Source of the DNA: Chryseobacterium sp. OV279
Lineage (GTDB): Bacteria > Bacteroidota > Bacteroidia > Flavobacteriales > Weeksellaceae
NCBI RefSeq assembly: GCF_900128945.1
Contig: NZ_FQUD01000005.1
Span: forward strand, 220,065-284,064
Direction: 5' to 3'
DNA: 64,000 nt
The notes beneath the pieces are model-generated. The model was not told the origin of the DNA. It made no database searches and was given only the letters and a program-made list of their open reading frames with translations. The translations under genes were made by a program, and so were the position numbers. Numbering within the stretch: the stretch's first letter is position 1; every line of letters begins with the position of its first letter. This document shows positions 7,377 through 17,201 of the stretch, piece by piece.

Positions 7377-8993
7377 ATGACTCATACTGTTAAAAGGACT
7401 TTTGCCATGCTTTTTGTGGCGGTTTTAGGAAGTGCTCTTCTTTATAATTGTGAACCGGAAGCGGATTCACTGGGTGAGCAGCTGTTTCTTGGCGGTGCTG
7501 CTGAGGGTAATGTAACTTCATATCCCCTTGTTGCTTATAATATTAATAATAACGATTCCATACGAAGTGATGCTGGCAGACTTTACAGCATCATCAATAC
7601 GACGGGTACTTCTACCGGAGTTGCAGTTATCGGAGCTTTCTCCGAGGGACAGTTCGGAATGCAGAAGGCATCGTTTATCTCCCAGTTGAGAATGAGCAGC
7701 GATAATTTCGATTTTGGAAAAAATCCAAAAGTAGATTCTGTTGTGCTGGTAATGAAACCTGCATTTGTAGCGGATTCGGTGAAAGCTTCGGGTGCTAAAG
7801 ATGAAAATGTGTTAATAGGAACCGTCTCTACACCTGTTTCTACAGAGGTCAAGACTTACCCTGTTAATTACAACGTGAAGTATGGTAAAACTAAGCTGGG
7901 TGCCGGAGGAACTAATACACTGCTGCATGTCAATGTAGATGAGATTACAACTTTCCTGGATGGTAATGATAATAATTTCAAATATTCCAACGCAACCGTA
8001 GGGACGGGCACAGCATTGGGTTCTGCTGTATTTGATGGAAATGTAAAATCATACACGGTTACCAAAAAATCTGATAATTCAGCATTGTTTACTGCAGATG
8101 CAGGATTTAGAATTCGTTTGGATAATGATTTCTTCCAGGCTAAAATCCTTGATAAAAGCGGTAAGCCGGAACTTCAGGATGCGGCTAACTTTACAAGATA
8201 CTTTAAAGGAATCAAACTTTCTGTGACTGAAACGGATGGATATCTCTTAAGGTTCTCTCCGGATGATATGGAAGTGGTGATGTATTACACCAACGAAAAA
8301 AACGACAACGGTACGATTACAAGACCACAATCTACATTCAAATTACTGTTGAAAGGAGGCTTAGGAAATGCACGTATAGGAAAGTATGAATATGACAGAA
8401 CAGGATCTGCATGGGCAGATGCGAGATTGGCAATCAATTCGACTGATGGTGATAAGCAACTTTTTGTACAGGGAATGGGAGGGCCTTCTATTGCGGTACA
8501 GATTCCGGATGCTACAATCCAGGATCTTAAAAAGCTGTACAAGGATAATAAAGCAGCCATCATGAGTGCCAAGGTCAGAATCTATACAGATGCTGCATGG
8601 TATAATAAATTTAGAAAAGCAGGTAATAACCTTACTATCGTTCCTGCAAAGAAAAATGATGTAACGTCATTACTTGAACCTACAAACTTTCTGTCTGATA
8701 TGATTGCAGGTTTCCCTAATTGGCTTGCTCCTGGTGATTTAGATAAGAATCCTTCTTACTATGATTTCACAGTAACAAAAGCAGTGAAGGATATCGTGGA
8801 AACTGATGAAGTTAAAACAAATAGCCCATTGCTTATCAATATGGGACAGTTTATAAATACAGCGGCAGGACCATTGGCGGGATACAAGTTTACAAGCAGA
8901 GCATTTGAAATGGAAAGAGCCGTTTTTGTTGGGACAGATAAAAATAACCCAAACAGCATTCAGTTAAAAGTCACTTACGGTATTAAAAAATAA
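7377..8993 (+). CDS. DUF4270 family lipoprotein
   Basis: 538 aa. Signal peptide with lipobox-like ALLYNC (Cys about residue 26), then a DUF4270-type body: VDSVVLVMKPAF near residues 115-130, and the typical end with a 'NPNSIQLKVTYGIKK' final strand. The family is restricted to Bacteroidota and predicted to be surface- or outer-membrane-associated; its function is unknown. It lies 13 bp after the GT5 gene and 19 bp before glmS, consistent with one transcript linking it to cell-envelope precursor supply. Confidence 0.8.
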   Translation: MTHTVKRTFAMLFVAVLGSALLYNCEPEADSLGEQLFLGGAAEGNVTSYPLVAYNINNNDSIRSDAGRLYSIINTTGTSTGVAVIGAFSEGQFGMQKASFISQLRMSSDNFDFGKNPKVDSVVLVMKPAFVADSVKASGAKDENVLIGTVSTPVSTEVKTYPVNYNVKYGKTKLGAGGTNTLLHVNVDEITTFLDGNDNNFKYSNATVGTGTALGSAVFDGNVKSYTVTKKSDNSALFTADAGFRIRLDNDFFQAKILDKSGKPELQDAANFTRYFKGIKLSVTETDGYLLRFSPDDMEVVMYYTNEKNDNGTITRPQSTFKLLLKGGLGNARIGKYEYDRTGSAWADARLAINSTDGDKQLFVQGMGGPSIAVQIPDATIQDLKKLYKDNKAAIMSAKVRIYTDAAWYNKFRKAGNNLTIVPAKKNDVTSLLEPTNFLSDMIAGFPNWLAPGDLDKNPSYYDFTVTKAVKDIVETDEVKTNSPLLINMGQFINTAAGPLAGYKFTSRAFEMERAVFVGTDKNNPNSIQLKVTYGIKK

Positions 8994-9012
8994 AAAAAAC
9001 ACTAGAAAAAAT

Positions 9013-10866
9013 ATGTGCGGAATTGTAGGATATACAGGATTTCAGGACGCGTATGACATTGTGATCAACGGTCTTAGAAGATTAGAATACAGAGGGTATG
9101 ACAGTGCAGGAATTGTTTTAGAAGGTTCAGATAAAAAATTTGAAGTTGAAAAAACAAAGGGTAAGGTAGATGACTTGGTCAATATTTCGGCGCAGTTAAA
9201 AGGTACCGCTAAAATAGGAATGGGGCATACCCGTTGGGCTACTCATGGGGTACCAAGTGATAGAAATTCACACCCACATTTATCAAATAGTGGAAAGATA
9301 GCACTTGTGCATAATGGTATTATAGAAAACTATGATACGATTAAAACAATGCTTACTGAAAAGGGATTTACATTTAAATCTGAAACAGATACAGAAGTTT
9401 TGGTGAATCTTATCCAGTATTTCATGGATGTGAATTCAGAAACAGATTTCCCTACAGCAGTAAGATATGCTTTGAATGAAGTATACGGAGCATATGCTAT
9501 CACAGTACTTCACGAAGATTATCCGGGCGTATTGGTGGTAGCAAGATTAGGTTCTCCGCTAGCCATAGGACTTGGTGATAAAGAATATTTTATTGCTTCT
9601 GATGCGTCTCCTTTCGTAGAATTTACAAAAGAGGCGATCTATCTTGAAGAAGGACATATGGCTACTATTTCATTGGAAAATGGGGTAGACATCAGAACAA
9701 TTAATGATAACTCTAAGATTGAGCCTGAAATTCAGGAGCTTAAATTAAGCTTAGAGCAGATAGAAAAAGGTGGATACGAGCATTTTATGCTTAAGGAAAT
9801 CTTTGAACAGCCTAAATCCATACACGACACGATGAGAGGGAGACTTCTTGTAGACGAAGGGGTTATCAAAATGGCTGGAATCTGGGATCATTTAGAGAGA
9901 TTCAAGAATGCCAATAGAATTATCATAATCGCTTGCGGAACTTCATGGCACGCAGGACTTATCGGGGAATATCTTATTGAAGAATATGCCAGAATTCCGG
10001 TAGAGGTGGAATATGCATCAGAATTCAGATACAGAAACCCGATTATCACAGATAAAGACGTTGTTATTGCCATCTCCCAATCCGGAGAAACTGCAGATAC
10101 AATGGCGGCATTGAAATTAGCAAAAGAAAAAGGAGCATTTATATATGGTATCTGTAACGTAGTGGATTCTTCCATCGCAAGAATTACAGATGCAGGTTCA
10201 TATACCCATGCAGGTCCTGAGATCGGTGTGGCTTCTACAAAAGCATTTACTGCACAGCTTACGATCCTTACGCTGATTGCATTTAAACTAGGAAAACATA
10301 ACGGTAACTTAGGAAATGCTGAATTCATGAGCTTAATTGCTGAACTGGATGCTATTCCTAAAAAGATCGAAGAAGTTTTAAGTACGACACACGAACTGAC
10401 TCAAAATATTGCCAAAGACTTTATCAGCGCTACGAACTTCCTTTATCTGGGAAGAGGATATAACTATCCTGCAGCCCTGGAAGGTGCTCTTAAACTAAAG
10501 GAAATCTCTTATATTCACGCAGAAGGATATCCTGCAGCTGAAATGAAGCACGGCCCTATCGCCCTTATCGATGAGAACATGCCAATCGTTATCATTGCTC
10601 CTAAAAAAGGACACTATGATAAGATTGTGAGTAATGTTCAGGAGATTAAGGCAAGAAAAGGAAAAGTCATTGCTGTCGTAAATAAAGGAGACAAGCAGGT
10701 AAGTGCAATGGCAGATTATGTTATTGAAATTCCCGAGACCTCAGAATGTTTCTCACCGATTGTTGCATCAGTGCCTCTACAGCTATTAGCTTACTACATT
10801 GCTGTATACCGAGGGGCCAATGTCGATCAGCCGAGAAACCTGGCAAAATCGGTAACTGTGGAATAA
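9013..10866 (+). CDS. glmS: glutamine-fructose-6-phosphate aminotransferase (isomerizing)
   Basis: 617 aa, full length. It makes glucosamine-6-phosphate from fructose-6-P and glutamine, the entry step to UDP-GlcNAc. Seen: MCGIVGY with nucleophile Cys2 after Met removal, GHTRWATHG, HNGIIENY (glutaminase domain, 1-230), then two SIS domains with ACGTSWHAG near residue 310, SQSGETADT, and C-terminal AKSVTVE. No riboswitch or ribozyme-like leader is possible in the 19-bp gap before it. Confidence 0.97.
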   Translation: MCGIVGYTGFQDAYDIVINGLRRLEYRGYDSAGIVLEGSDKKFEVEKTKGKVDDLVNISAQLKGTAKIGMGHTRWATHGVPSDRNSHPHLSNSGKIALVHNGIIENYDTIKTMLTEKGFTFKSETDTEVLVNLIQYFMDVNSETDFPTAVRYALNEVYGAYAITVLHEDYPGVLVVARLGSPLAIGLGDKEYFIASDASPFVEFTKEAIYLEEGHMATISLENGVDIRTINDNSKIEPEIQELKLSLEQIEKGGYEHFMLKEIFEQPKSIHDTMRGRLLVDEGVIKMAGIWDHLERFKNANRIIIIACGTSWHAGLIGEYLIEEYARIPVEVEYASEFRYRNPIITDKDVVIAISQSGETADTMAALKLAKEKGAFIYGICNVVDSSIARITDAGSYTHAGPEIGVASTKAFTAQLTILTLIAFKLGKHNGNLGNAEFMSLIAELDAIPKKIEEVLSTTHELTQNIAKDFISATNFLYLGRGYNYPAALEGALKLKEISYIHAEGYPAAEMKHGPIALIDENMPIVIIAPKKGHYDKIVSNVQEIKARKGKVIAVVNKGDKQVSAMADYVIEIPETSECFSPIVASVPLQLLAYYIAVYRGANVDQPRNLAKSVTVE

Positions 10867-10974
10867 AAAACAGTTGTAAATAAAATAAATTTAGATTTCT
10901 TCCGTTATTTCAAAAAAAATCTTAAAAGTTTCTTAAAAAAATTATATATTTACGGCTTAATTATAAAAATTAAC

Positions 10975-12396
10975 ATGAAAAGGATATTTCTTTTATTATT
11001 GTCTGCGTCGGTAGCATCAGTATCTTGTTCAGGTGGTGGCAGTTCTTCTGTAGGGAAGCCTGGAACGAAAGGAGAATTGATACCAAGAGAAAAAACGAAA
11101 TCATTTGTTGCGGAAAGACCATTCGGAATGGTGGCTATTCCAGCAGGTTCATTTGTTGCTGGTCTTGCTGATCAGGATCCAACAAATACCCCTGAAAAAG
11201 CATCATTGAAAACTGTTACGGTCTCCTCTTTCTTCATGGATGAAGCGGAAACTACCAACGCAGAGTACAGGGTATTTATCAATTATGTAAGAGATTCCAT
11301 TGCGAGAACTCTATTAGCCGAAGCTGCTGGGGAAGGCGGTGAAGAAGGTGGACGTAGAGGAGCAAGTATAGGAGACTATGCATACCTTGCTAAAAAAGAA
11401 GAGAATTTAACACCTTATCAAGAATATTTAGAGGGACAGGGAGGAAGAGATGACGGAAGTTATGATGCAAGCAAAAAACTAGACTGGAAAATCCCATTAC
11501 ATTGGAGCACTGGAAAGTATCCTGATGTAGAATATGCGGAAGTTTTAGAGTCTATGTATCTGCCTGCTTCTTCTAGAATAGGAAACGAAAGAATTTTAGA
11601 CGTTAGTAAACTAAAATACAGCTATCAGTGGGGAGATATGGATGCAGCACTTGCTGACAACGAAAGAGGTGCTAACTACCTTAAGAGTTCAAGCATTGCC
11701 ATCTATCCTGATACTACGGTATGGGTAAATGATTTCCACTTTACTTACAACGAGCCGTTGTTCGAACAGTATTTCTGGCACAAAGCCTACAAAGATTATC
11801 CTGTAGTAGGGGTAACCTGGGATCAGGCAAGAGCATACTGCTACTTCAGATCTAAACTGAAAACTGACTACAACGAAAGCTTAAAAAGAAGAAAACAAAG
11901 ACCATTGCAGTTCCGTCTTCCTACAGAGATTGAGTGGGAATATGCTGCAAAAGGTGGAATGCAAAACGCTACTTACCCTTGGGGTGGTCCATATTTAATG
12001 GATGACAGAGGTTGCTACCTGGCGAACTTCAAACCGAAGAGAGGTAACTACATGGAAGACGAGAAAAAAGGTACTTATACATATACAGCTCCAGTAAAGA
12101 AATTTAAGAAAAATGGATTTGGGTTATTTGATATGGCTGGAAACGTTTCTGAATGGACAGCATCTGCGTATAACAACTCTTCTTACGGATTCTCATCTAC
12201 TTTAAATCCTTCTACGAAAGATACAAAGGATACGAAGAGATCAGTAAGAGGTGGATCTTGGAAAGATATAGGATATGCCCTTATGACAGGTGCTAGAGAT
12301 TGGGAAAGAAAAGATTCCGCAAGAAGCTATATCGGATTCAGAACTGTACAGGATATTCCTGAAGCAGCTGTTAAGCCAAGAAGAGTTAACAGATAA
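10975..12396 (+). CDS. gldK: gliding motility / type IX secretion lipoprotein GldK
   Basis: 473 aa. Lipoprotein (lipobox SVASVSC, Cys near residue 19) with a formylglycine-generating-enzyme (SUMF1) fold: FGMVAIPAGSF, SSFFMDEAETTNAEY, FRLPTEIEWEYAAKGG, NGFGLFDMAGNVSEW, SVRGGSWKD, and YIGFRTVQ at the end. In the T9SS, GldK forms the periplasmic ring with GldN under the outer membrane (known for GldK/PorK). A Gly/Glu-rich insert sits near residues 120-132. First gene of the gldKLMN operon, with 61 bp to gldL. Confidence 0.95.
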   Translation: MKRIFLLLLSASVASVSCSGGGSSSVGKPGTKGELIPREKTKSFVAERPFGMVAIPAGSFVAGLADQDPTNTPEKASLKTVTVSSFFMDEAETTNAEYRVFINYVRDSIARTLLAEAAGEGGEEGGRRGASIGDYAYLAKKEENLTPYQEYLEGQGGRDDGSYDASKKLDWKIPLHWSTGKYPDVEYAEVLESMYLPASSRIGNERILDVSKLKYSYQWGDMDAALADNERGANYLKSSSIAIYPDTTVWVNDFHFTYNEPLFEQYFWHKAYKDYPVVGVTWDQARAYCYFRSKLKTDYNESLKRRKQRPLQFRLPTEIEWEYAAKGGMQNATYPWGGPYLMDDRGCYLANFKPKRGNYMEDEKKGTYTYTAPVKKFKKNGFGLFDMAGNVSEWTASAYNNSSYGFSSTLNPSTKDTKDTKRSVRGGSWKDIGYALMTGARDWERKDSARSYIGFRTVQDIPEAAVKPRRVNR

Positions 12397-12457
12397 TTTA
12401 ACCGGACAACTATTTTTCAATAACAATTTTATTTAACATTAAAAAAACTAACTTAAT

Positions 12458-13150
12458 ATGTTTAAGACTAAAGATGCTTGGATGAATTTCTTTTATTCAT
12501 TCGGTGCTGCAATTGTAATTCTTGGAGCTTGGCTTAAAATTACTCACATTACCTTGGGACCAATTAATGGTAATATCGCTCTTACAGTGGGACTTATTAC
12601 GGAGGCTATTATCTTTATCATTTTCGCATTTGACCCTCCAAAATCAGAAGAATCTTATGCATGGGAGAATGTTTATCCTGAACTATTAGATAAGCATGCT
12701 AACCCAAACCCTTTACATTCTAATGTTTCATCTAAAAATAATGCTCAGCATTTTGCAGAATTAGAAAATTCTCTTTCAAACAAATTAGACAAAATGCTTC
12801 AGGATGCAAAACTGGATGTTCAGTTGTTCGACAGACTGAGAACTGGTATTGACAAGTTCTCGAACTCTGTAGACCAGATCAACCAGACTGTTGACGTATC
12901 TGCTTCTACTCACAAATATAATGATCAGCTTAACAAAGCAGCTCAGCATATGGAAAGTATGAACGCTTTATACGTAATGCAGCTTGAAAGCGGTAAAAGA
13001 CAATCTGAATTTGCTAACAAATATGTAGCAGATATGCAGAAGTCTGCAGAGCAATCTGAAAAATTCAATCAAGAGTTACAAGGTTTAACAACTAATCTTA
13101 ACAGCTTAAATAGAGTTTATGGTGGTATGCTTACTGCTATGAAGTCTTAA
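12458..13150 (+). CDS. gldL: type IX secretion motor protein GldL
   Basis: 230 aa. Two N-terminal membrane helices (about 9-27 and 38-57); the second carries a glutamate (TEAIIF) in the position used for proton flow in the GldLM motor. Then a long cytoplasmic part predicted helical, with SNKLDKMLQDAKLDVQLFDRL and a C-terminal repeated-heptad region. GldL pairs with GldM to convert proton motive force into T9SS drive (family knowledge). It lies 53 bp before gldM. Confidence 0.95.
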   Translation: MFKTKDAWMNFFYSFGAAIVILGAWLKITHITLGPINGNIALTVGLITEAIIFIIFAFDPPKSEESYAWENVYPELLDKHANPNPLHSNVSSKNNAQHFAELENSLSNKLDKMLQDAKLDVQLFDRLRTGIDKFSNSVDQINQTVDVSASTHKYNDQLNKAAQHMESMNALYVMQLESGKRQSEFANKYVADMQKSAEQSEKFNQELQGLTTNLNSLNRVYGGMLTAMKS

Positions 13151-13203
13151 TTCCTAACCATTTCTGAAATTTAACTACTTAATCAAAAACAAAAGAAAAG
13201 AGA

Positions 13204-14796
13204 ATGGCACAAGGAAAACAGACCCCTCGTCAGAAGATGATCAACCTAATGTATTTGGTGTTCATCGCGATGATGGCCCTAAATATTGATGCAGAAATCA
13301 TCAGATCATATTATGACTCTACCAGAGCATTGAATGAAACAAGAACTTTAACAGAAAATAAGAACGAAAAAATATTCGAAAAAACCCTTGAGGCTAAAGC
13401 AATGCAGGTACCAGATACTTATGCACAGCCTTGGGGAAATTATAAAGTTTTAAAAGGTAAAATTGATGTCTTGGTAAAATCTGCTCAGGATATTAAGGAT
13501 GCTTTAAAGATGACTTCAGATTTTCATGATAAAGATCCAAAAACAGGAAAAGAAATTGATGTAAGCGAAAATTTCGCTGCGCTGAATAATAATGAAGCGA
13601 CTACAGAATATTTCTTCAAAGAAGGAGAAGAGAATACGCCTTCAAAAGGAGCTTTAGATTTAAAAGCTAAAATTGATGACGTAAGAAATTACATCAATGC
13701 TACTTTTGGAAATAATCCTCAGCTGAAAGACTTAGTAGACAGAGCTAATAAATCTTTGATCGCTGAATATCCAAAAGGAAAATCTCCGAATGACAAGACT
13801 TGGTTTCAGAATAAATTCTATCACCAGCCGTTGATCGCAGCGATCTCTAATTTAGAGATTATCCAGAATGATGCGAGAAACGTACAGTCTGATGCATTGG
13901 CATTATTACTTCAGGAGAAAGTGGATGCAAGTATCAAATTCTCAAGCTACGAGCCTATCGTTTCAGGTCCGGTGGATATCCAGGCAGGAAAACAGGCTGA
14001 AGTAAAAGTAATGTTAGGTACTTATTCTACAAGCAACAAGATTGCGATCTCAGGGGTAGGCAGAGTAGAGAACGGAAAAGGGATTACCTCTATTTCAGGT
14101 TCTGGTATTGGCGAGCACAAACTGGGGGGAACAATTACTTTAACGGATGCTTCAGGAAAACCTCAAAGTTTCCCATGGACGCACACGTATAACGTAATCG
14201 CAGGACCAAGAGAAGTAAAACTTGAAAAAGGATTATTACTTTCTGCAGATAAAATGAATGTAATGTATAGAGGACTTGAGAACCCTGTTTCAGGATCAAT
14301 CTTAGGGGCTGACAATTCTAAACTTTCACTATCTGCTCCGGGAGCATCTGTAAGAAATACAGGTCCAGGAAAATGGAGTGTGAAACCAACTTCGGGTAAT
14401 ACAGTTAAACTGACATTATCAGGAATAGATCCTTACGGAAAATCTGTATCACAGGTATTTGAGTATAGAATTAAGAATGTACCACCGCCGCAAGGTCAGA
14501 TCAGAGGACAGAGTATGGTATCTATGCCAGCTACGTCTATCCAGAATCAAACGGTACAGGCAGCAATTCCTGACTTTGACTTCCCGGTTTCATTCACTGT
14601 AACTCAGTTTATGGTTAGAGTACCAGGTAGAGCAGCATTATTAGTTCACGGAAGTTCATTAAGTGATGCCGCTGGATTAGTGAAAAATCTTAGATCAGGA
14701 GATGTAGTTTCAATATTTGATATTAAAGTTACGGCTCAAGGTCTGGACGGTCAGGTTATTAAAAACATTACTCCTATAATCATTAATATTCCATAG
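13204..14796 (+). CDS. gldM: type IX secretion motor protein GldM
   Basis: 530 aa. Starts MAQGKQTPRQKMINLMYLV, followed by the single membrane helix (about 15-35, LVFIAMMALNIDAE). A large periplasmic part follows, made of four domains in known structures; here they end with PDFDFPVSFTVTQF and a DVVSIFDIKV segment. It transmits motor rotation from GldL to the GldK/N ring. The gap to gldN is only 20 bp. Confidence 0.95.
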   Translation: MAQGKQTPRQKMINLMYLVFIAMMALNIDAEIIRSYYDSTRALNETRTLTENKNEKIFEKTLEAKAMQVPDTYAQPWGNYKVLKGKIDVLVKSAQDIKDALKMTSDFHDKDPKTGKEIDVSENFAALNNNEATTEYFFKEGEENTPSKGALDLKAKIDDVRNYINATFGNNPQLKDLVDRANKSLIAEYPKGKSPNDKTWFQNKFYHQPLIAAISNLEIIQNDARNVQSDALALLLQEKVDASIKFSSYEPIVSGPVDIQAGKQAEVKVMLGTYSTSNKIAISGVGRVENGKGITSISGSGIGEHKLGGTITLTDASGKPQSFPWTHTYNVIAGPREVKLEKGLLLSADKMNVMYRGLENPVSGSILGADNSKLSLSAPGASVRNTGPGKWSVKPTSGNTVKLTLSGIDPYGKSVSQVFEYRIKNVPPPQGQIRGQSMVSMPATSIQNQTVQAAIPDFDFPVSFTVTQFMVRVPGRAALLVHGSSLSDAAGLVKNLRSGDVVSIFDIKVTAQGLDGQVIKNITPIIINIP

Positions 14797-14816
14797 GACT
14801 AAAATTGTAATTTATT

Positions 14817-15755
14817 ATGAAAAAATATATTAGCACCCTTTTAGTATTAGTTTCGGGATTCGCTTTATCCCAGACTATTCTGAACGCAGCTTCTCCGGAA
14901 GAGTTCAGACAGATGAGAGAGGAAAACAAACAAAAAGTTGGTGATACTATTATTGATAAAACAGTAAAGCCTCTTGAATATGGTTTTGTAGAAGATAAAG
15001 ATATCTTTAAGAGTATGTTTGTTTGGGAGATCATTGATATGAATGATAAGATCAACCAGCCTTTCTATTATGACAATCCGGATGGACTTCTTGCTACACC
15101 TACAAGATCTCTGTACCAGTTATTATTGGATGCTGCTTTAAGCGGAAAGATCGAGCAGGTTTATGATGACGAAAACTTTACGGTGAAATTGACGCCGGAA
15201 GGTATCCAGAAGAGACTGGAAAAAGTAATCATCAATGATGCTGCTATTGATATCCTTAACTCTGGAAGACAATTAACAGAGCAGGAGAAAAAAGAATATA
15301 CCGACGTTTTCAAGACCACTACTGATAAAGTAAAAGTGCTTAAAATCATGGGTATGTGGTTTATCGATAAGAGAGACGGACAGATGAAATACAGACCTCT
15401 TGGTATTGCAGCAATGGGACCAGATCCAGCTGTACAAGGAGTTATTGGACCAGATGGTAAGCCGATTGCAAGTAATGACGAGCTGATCGACCTGTTCTGG
15501 ATCTTCTATCCGAATGCAAGAGACGTGTTGGCCAACAACTTTGTGTACAACAGAAAAAACTCTTCTGCTGACCTTTCATTCGATGATATCATCAATGCAA
15601 GAAGATTCTCTTCAGTTATTTACAAATCATCAAGCGGTTTAGGTGACGGTACGATCAAGGACTATATCCCTAAAGATGCTGACGATCAGTTAGCTGAAAG
15701 CGAAAGAATCAAAAATCAGATCCTTAGCATGGAAAATGATATGTGGAATTACTAA
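14817..15755 (+). CDS. gldN: type IX secretion / gliding protein GldN
   Basis: 312 aa. Sec signal peptide (MKKYISTLLVLVSGFALSQ). The body carries VKPLEYGFVEDKDIFKSMFV, WEIIDMNDKINQPFYY, the conserved 'DLFWIFYPNARDVLANNF' and FDDIINARRFSSVIYKSSSG motifs of the GldN/PorN family. It is the periplasmic ring partner of GldK. Last gene of the operon, closed by a strong hairpin terminator. Confidence 0.95.
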   Translation: MKKYISTLLVLVSGFALSQTILNAASPEEFRQMREENKQKVGDTIIDKTVKPLEYGFVEDKDIFKSMFVWEIIDMNDKINQPFYYDNPDGLLATPTRSLYQLLLDAALSGKIEQVYDDENFTVKLTPEGIQKRLEKVIINDAAIDILNSGRQLTEQEKKEYTDVFKTTTDKVKVLKIMGMWFIDKRDGQMKYRPLGIAAMGPDPAVQGVIGPDGKPIASNDELIDLFWIFYPNARDVLANNFVYNRKNSSADLSFDDIINARRFSSVIYKSSSGLGDGTIKDYIPKDADDQLAESERIKNQILSMENDMWNY

Positions 15756-15776
15756 GATTTCACTTGATATTTATAT

Positions 15777-15808
15777 AAAACCTGAGTACTTTTACTCAGG
15801 TTTTTTTT
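15777..15808 (+). terminator. terminator of gldKLMN
   Basis: A 12-bp stem (arms 15777-15788, 15793-15804; core cctgagta/tactcagg) with a T8 tail. The tail ends 4 nt before the ATG of the next gene, leaving no room for a ribosome binding site. Confidence 0.9.
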
Positions 15809-15811
15809 ATT

Positions 15812-16861
15812 ATGAAACATATAGACTATATCATCGTTGGAGATGGCTATGCAGGGTTGTTTTTCGCTCATCAGTTAATAAAGCATAACAAATCTTTTGT
15901 CCTTTTCTCAGAAGGCAGAAAGAGTGCTTCCCAGGTTTCTGCAGGAATTATCAATCCTGTAGTGCTCAAAAAATTCACGACATTCTGGAAAGCACAGGAA
16001 CAGATCGACTTTCTTAAAGATACTTTGACAGAGATAGAATCCTACACCGGAAAAAATTATCTGATCGATTCACCGATCCACAGAATTTTTCATGATGAGA
16101 ATGAACAGAACCTTTGGGTAAAGAAATCCAAAAATGAAGAGCTTTCCAGCTTTCTTGATGAAAAATTCGATCATTTAGAGGTAGTAAAAAACGACTTTAA
16201 CACCGGAAAGGTCAATCAGTCTGCCAGACTGAAAGTAAGTGGATTTTTCGTAGATCTATTTGATTTTTTAGAAAAAAAAGAATTTCTGATCAGAGAAAAA
16301 TTCGATTATGGAAAAGTTGAAGCTTCTGAAGGAATTTACAAAGACCTTCAGTTTAAAAATATGATCTTTTGTGAAGGAATGGGTGTAAAAGAAAATCCTT
16401 TCTTTTCAGATATTGCAGTAGTTCCTAATAAAGGACACCATATTAAAGTAAAACTTTCAGAATCTATTCCAAAAGATATCACCATAAAAAAGAAACATTT
16501 CCTGTTCCCGACAGATAACGGGCTTCATTTCTACGGCGGAACTTACGACAGAGAACAATTGCACCATCATGTAGACGAATCTGCAGTAGCACAGCTCGTG
16601 AACGGACTGTCTGAAATTTATCCACATGATTTTGAAGTAGAAGAGGTGAATTTCGGTTTCAGACCAACGGTAAAAGACAGAAGACCCATCATCGGAAGAC
16701 ATGGATCATTTAAAAACCTATATGTTTTTAATGGACTTGGAGCAAGAGGAATCCTGAATGGCTGCTATTTCTCTCACAGCCTGTATAAGTTTATTGAAGA
16801 TAATATTCCGTTACATGAGGAAGTTTCAACTGACAGATTTAAGCCAGAAGCTAAAAGCTAG
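15812..16861 (+). CDS. FAD-dependent oxidoreductase (DAO family)
   Basis: 349 aa. N-terminal dinucleotide fold IDYIIVGDGYAGLFFAHQL (GxGxxG, residues 8-14), and a C-terminal 'FGFRPTVKDRRPIIGRHG' followed by NGLGARGILNGCYFS, the FAD-ribityl contact typical of the D-amino acid oxidase / glycine oxidase family. Substrate unknown. It starts directly after the gld terminator, so transcription presumably begins inside or before gldN or depends on read-through; its leader would be nearly absent. Confidence 0.75.
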   Translation: MKHIDYIIVGDGYAGLFFAHQLIKHNKSFVLFSEGRKSASQVSAGIINPVVLKKFTTFWKAQEQIDFLKDTLTEIESYTGKNYLIDSPIHRIFHDENEQNLWVKKSKNEELSSFLDEKFDHLEVVKNDFNTGKVNQSARLKVSGFFVDLFDFLEKKEFLIREKFDYGKVEASEGIYKDLQFKNMIFCEGMGVKENPFFSDIAVVPNKGHHIKVKLSESIPKDITIKKKHFLFPTDNGLHFYGGTYDREQLHHHVDESAVAQLVNGLSEIYPHDFEVEEVNFGFRPTVKDRRPIIGRHGSFKNLYVFNGLGARGILNGCYFSHSLYKFIEDNIPLHEEVSTDRFKPEAKS

Positions 16862-16889
16862 AAGGCATTCACAAAAAAAAATTAAAACT

Positions 16890-17144
16890 ATGAATGAAAA
16901 TACCCTTGGCATCATTGCCGGAGTCCTTACCTCCATTTCCATGATTCCCCAACTGATCAAGGTGATCAAAGAGAAGAATGTGGACGATATTTCTCTGGTC
17001 ATGCTGTTGGTCCTTATTTCAGGACTTTCGCTCTGGGTATGGTATGGTTTTAAGAAAGACGAATTGCCTATTATTTTATCAAATGCATTTGCCGTTTTAG
17101 TCAATATAAGTCTGCTGGTAAGTTATATGATCTATAAGAAATAA
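16890..17144 (+). CDS. SemiSWEET family sugar transporter (PQ-loop)
   Basis: 84 aa. Three membrane helices (about 6-25, 36-54, 60-80) with the PQ motif SMIPQLIKVI after helix 1 and a conserved 'WVWYGFKKDELPIILSNA' between helices 2 and 3. SemiSWEETs dimerise to move sugars or other small solutes. The ATG at 16890 was chosen because the longer open frame upstream overlaps the oxidoreductase gene and lacks family similarity. It lies 28 bp after the previous gene. Confidence 0.85.
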   Translation: MNENTLGIIAGVLTSISMIPQLIKVIKEKNVDDISLVMLLVLISGLSLWVWYGFKKDELPIILSNAFAVLVNISLLVSYMIYKK

Positions 17145-17145
17145 A

Positions 17146-17176
17146 AAAGGTGGCTGAGAAACTCGAAGCCACCTTT
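17146..17176. terminator. bidirectional terminator
   Basis: 10-bp stem aaaggtggct / agccaccttt (17146-17155, 17167-17176) between convergent genes. Confidence 0.85.
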
Positions 17177-17201
17177 GTATATCGTAAAATTTTAAATTCA
17201 A

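Noticed and set aside
9000..9012. glmS ribozyme upstream of glmS
   Set aside because: Only 19 bp lie between the preceding stop and the glmS start, too short for the ribozyme, which is also a Gram-positive feature.
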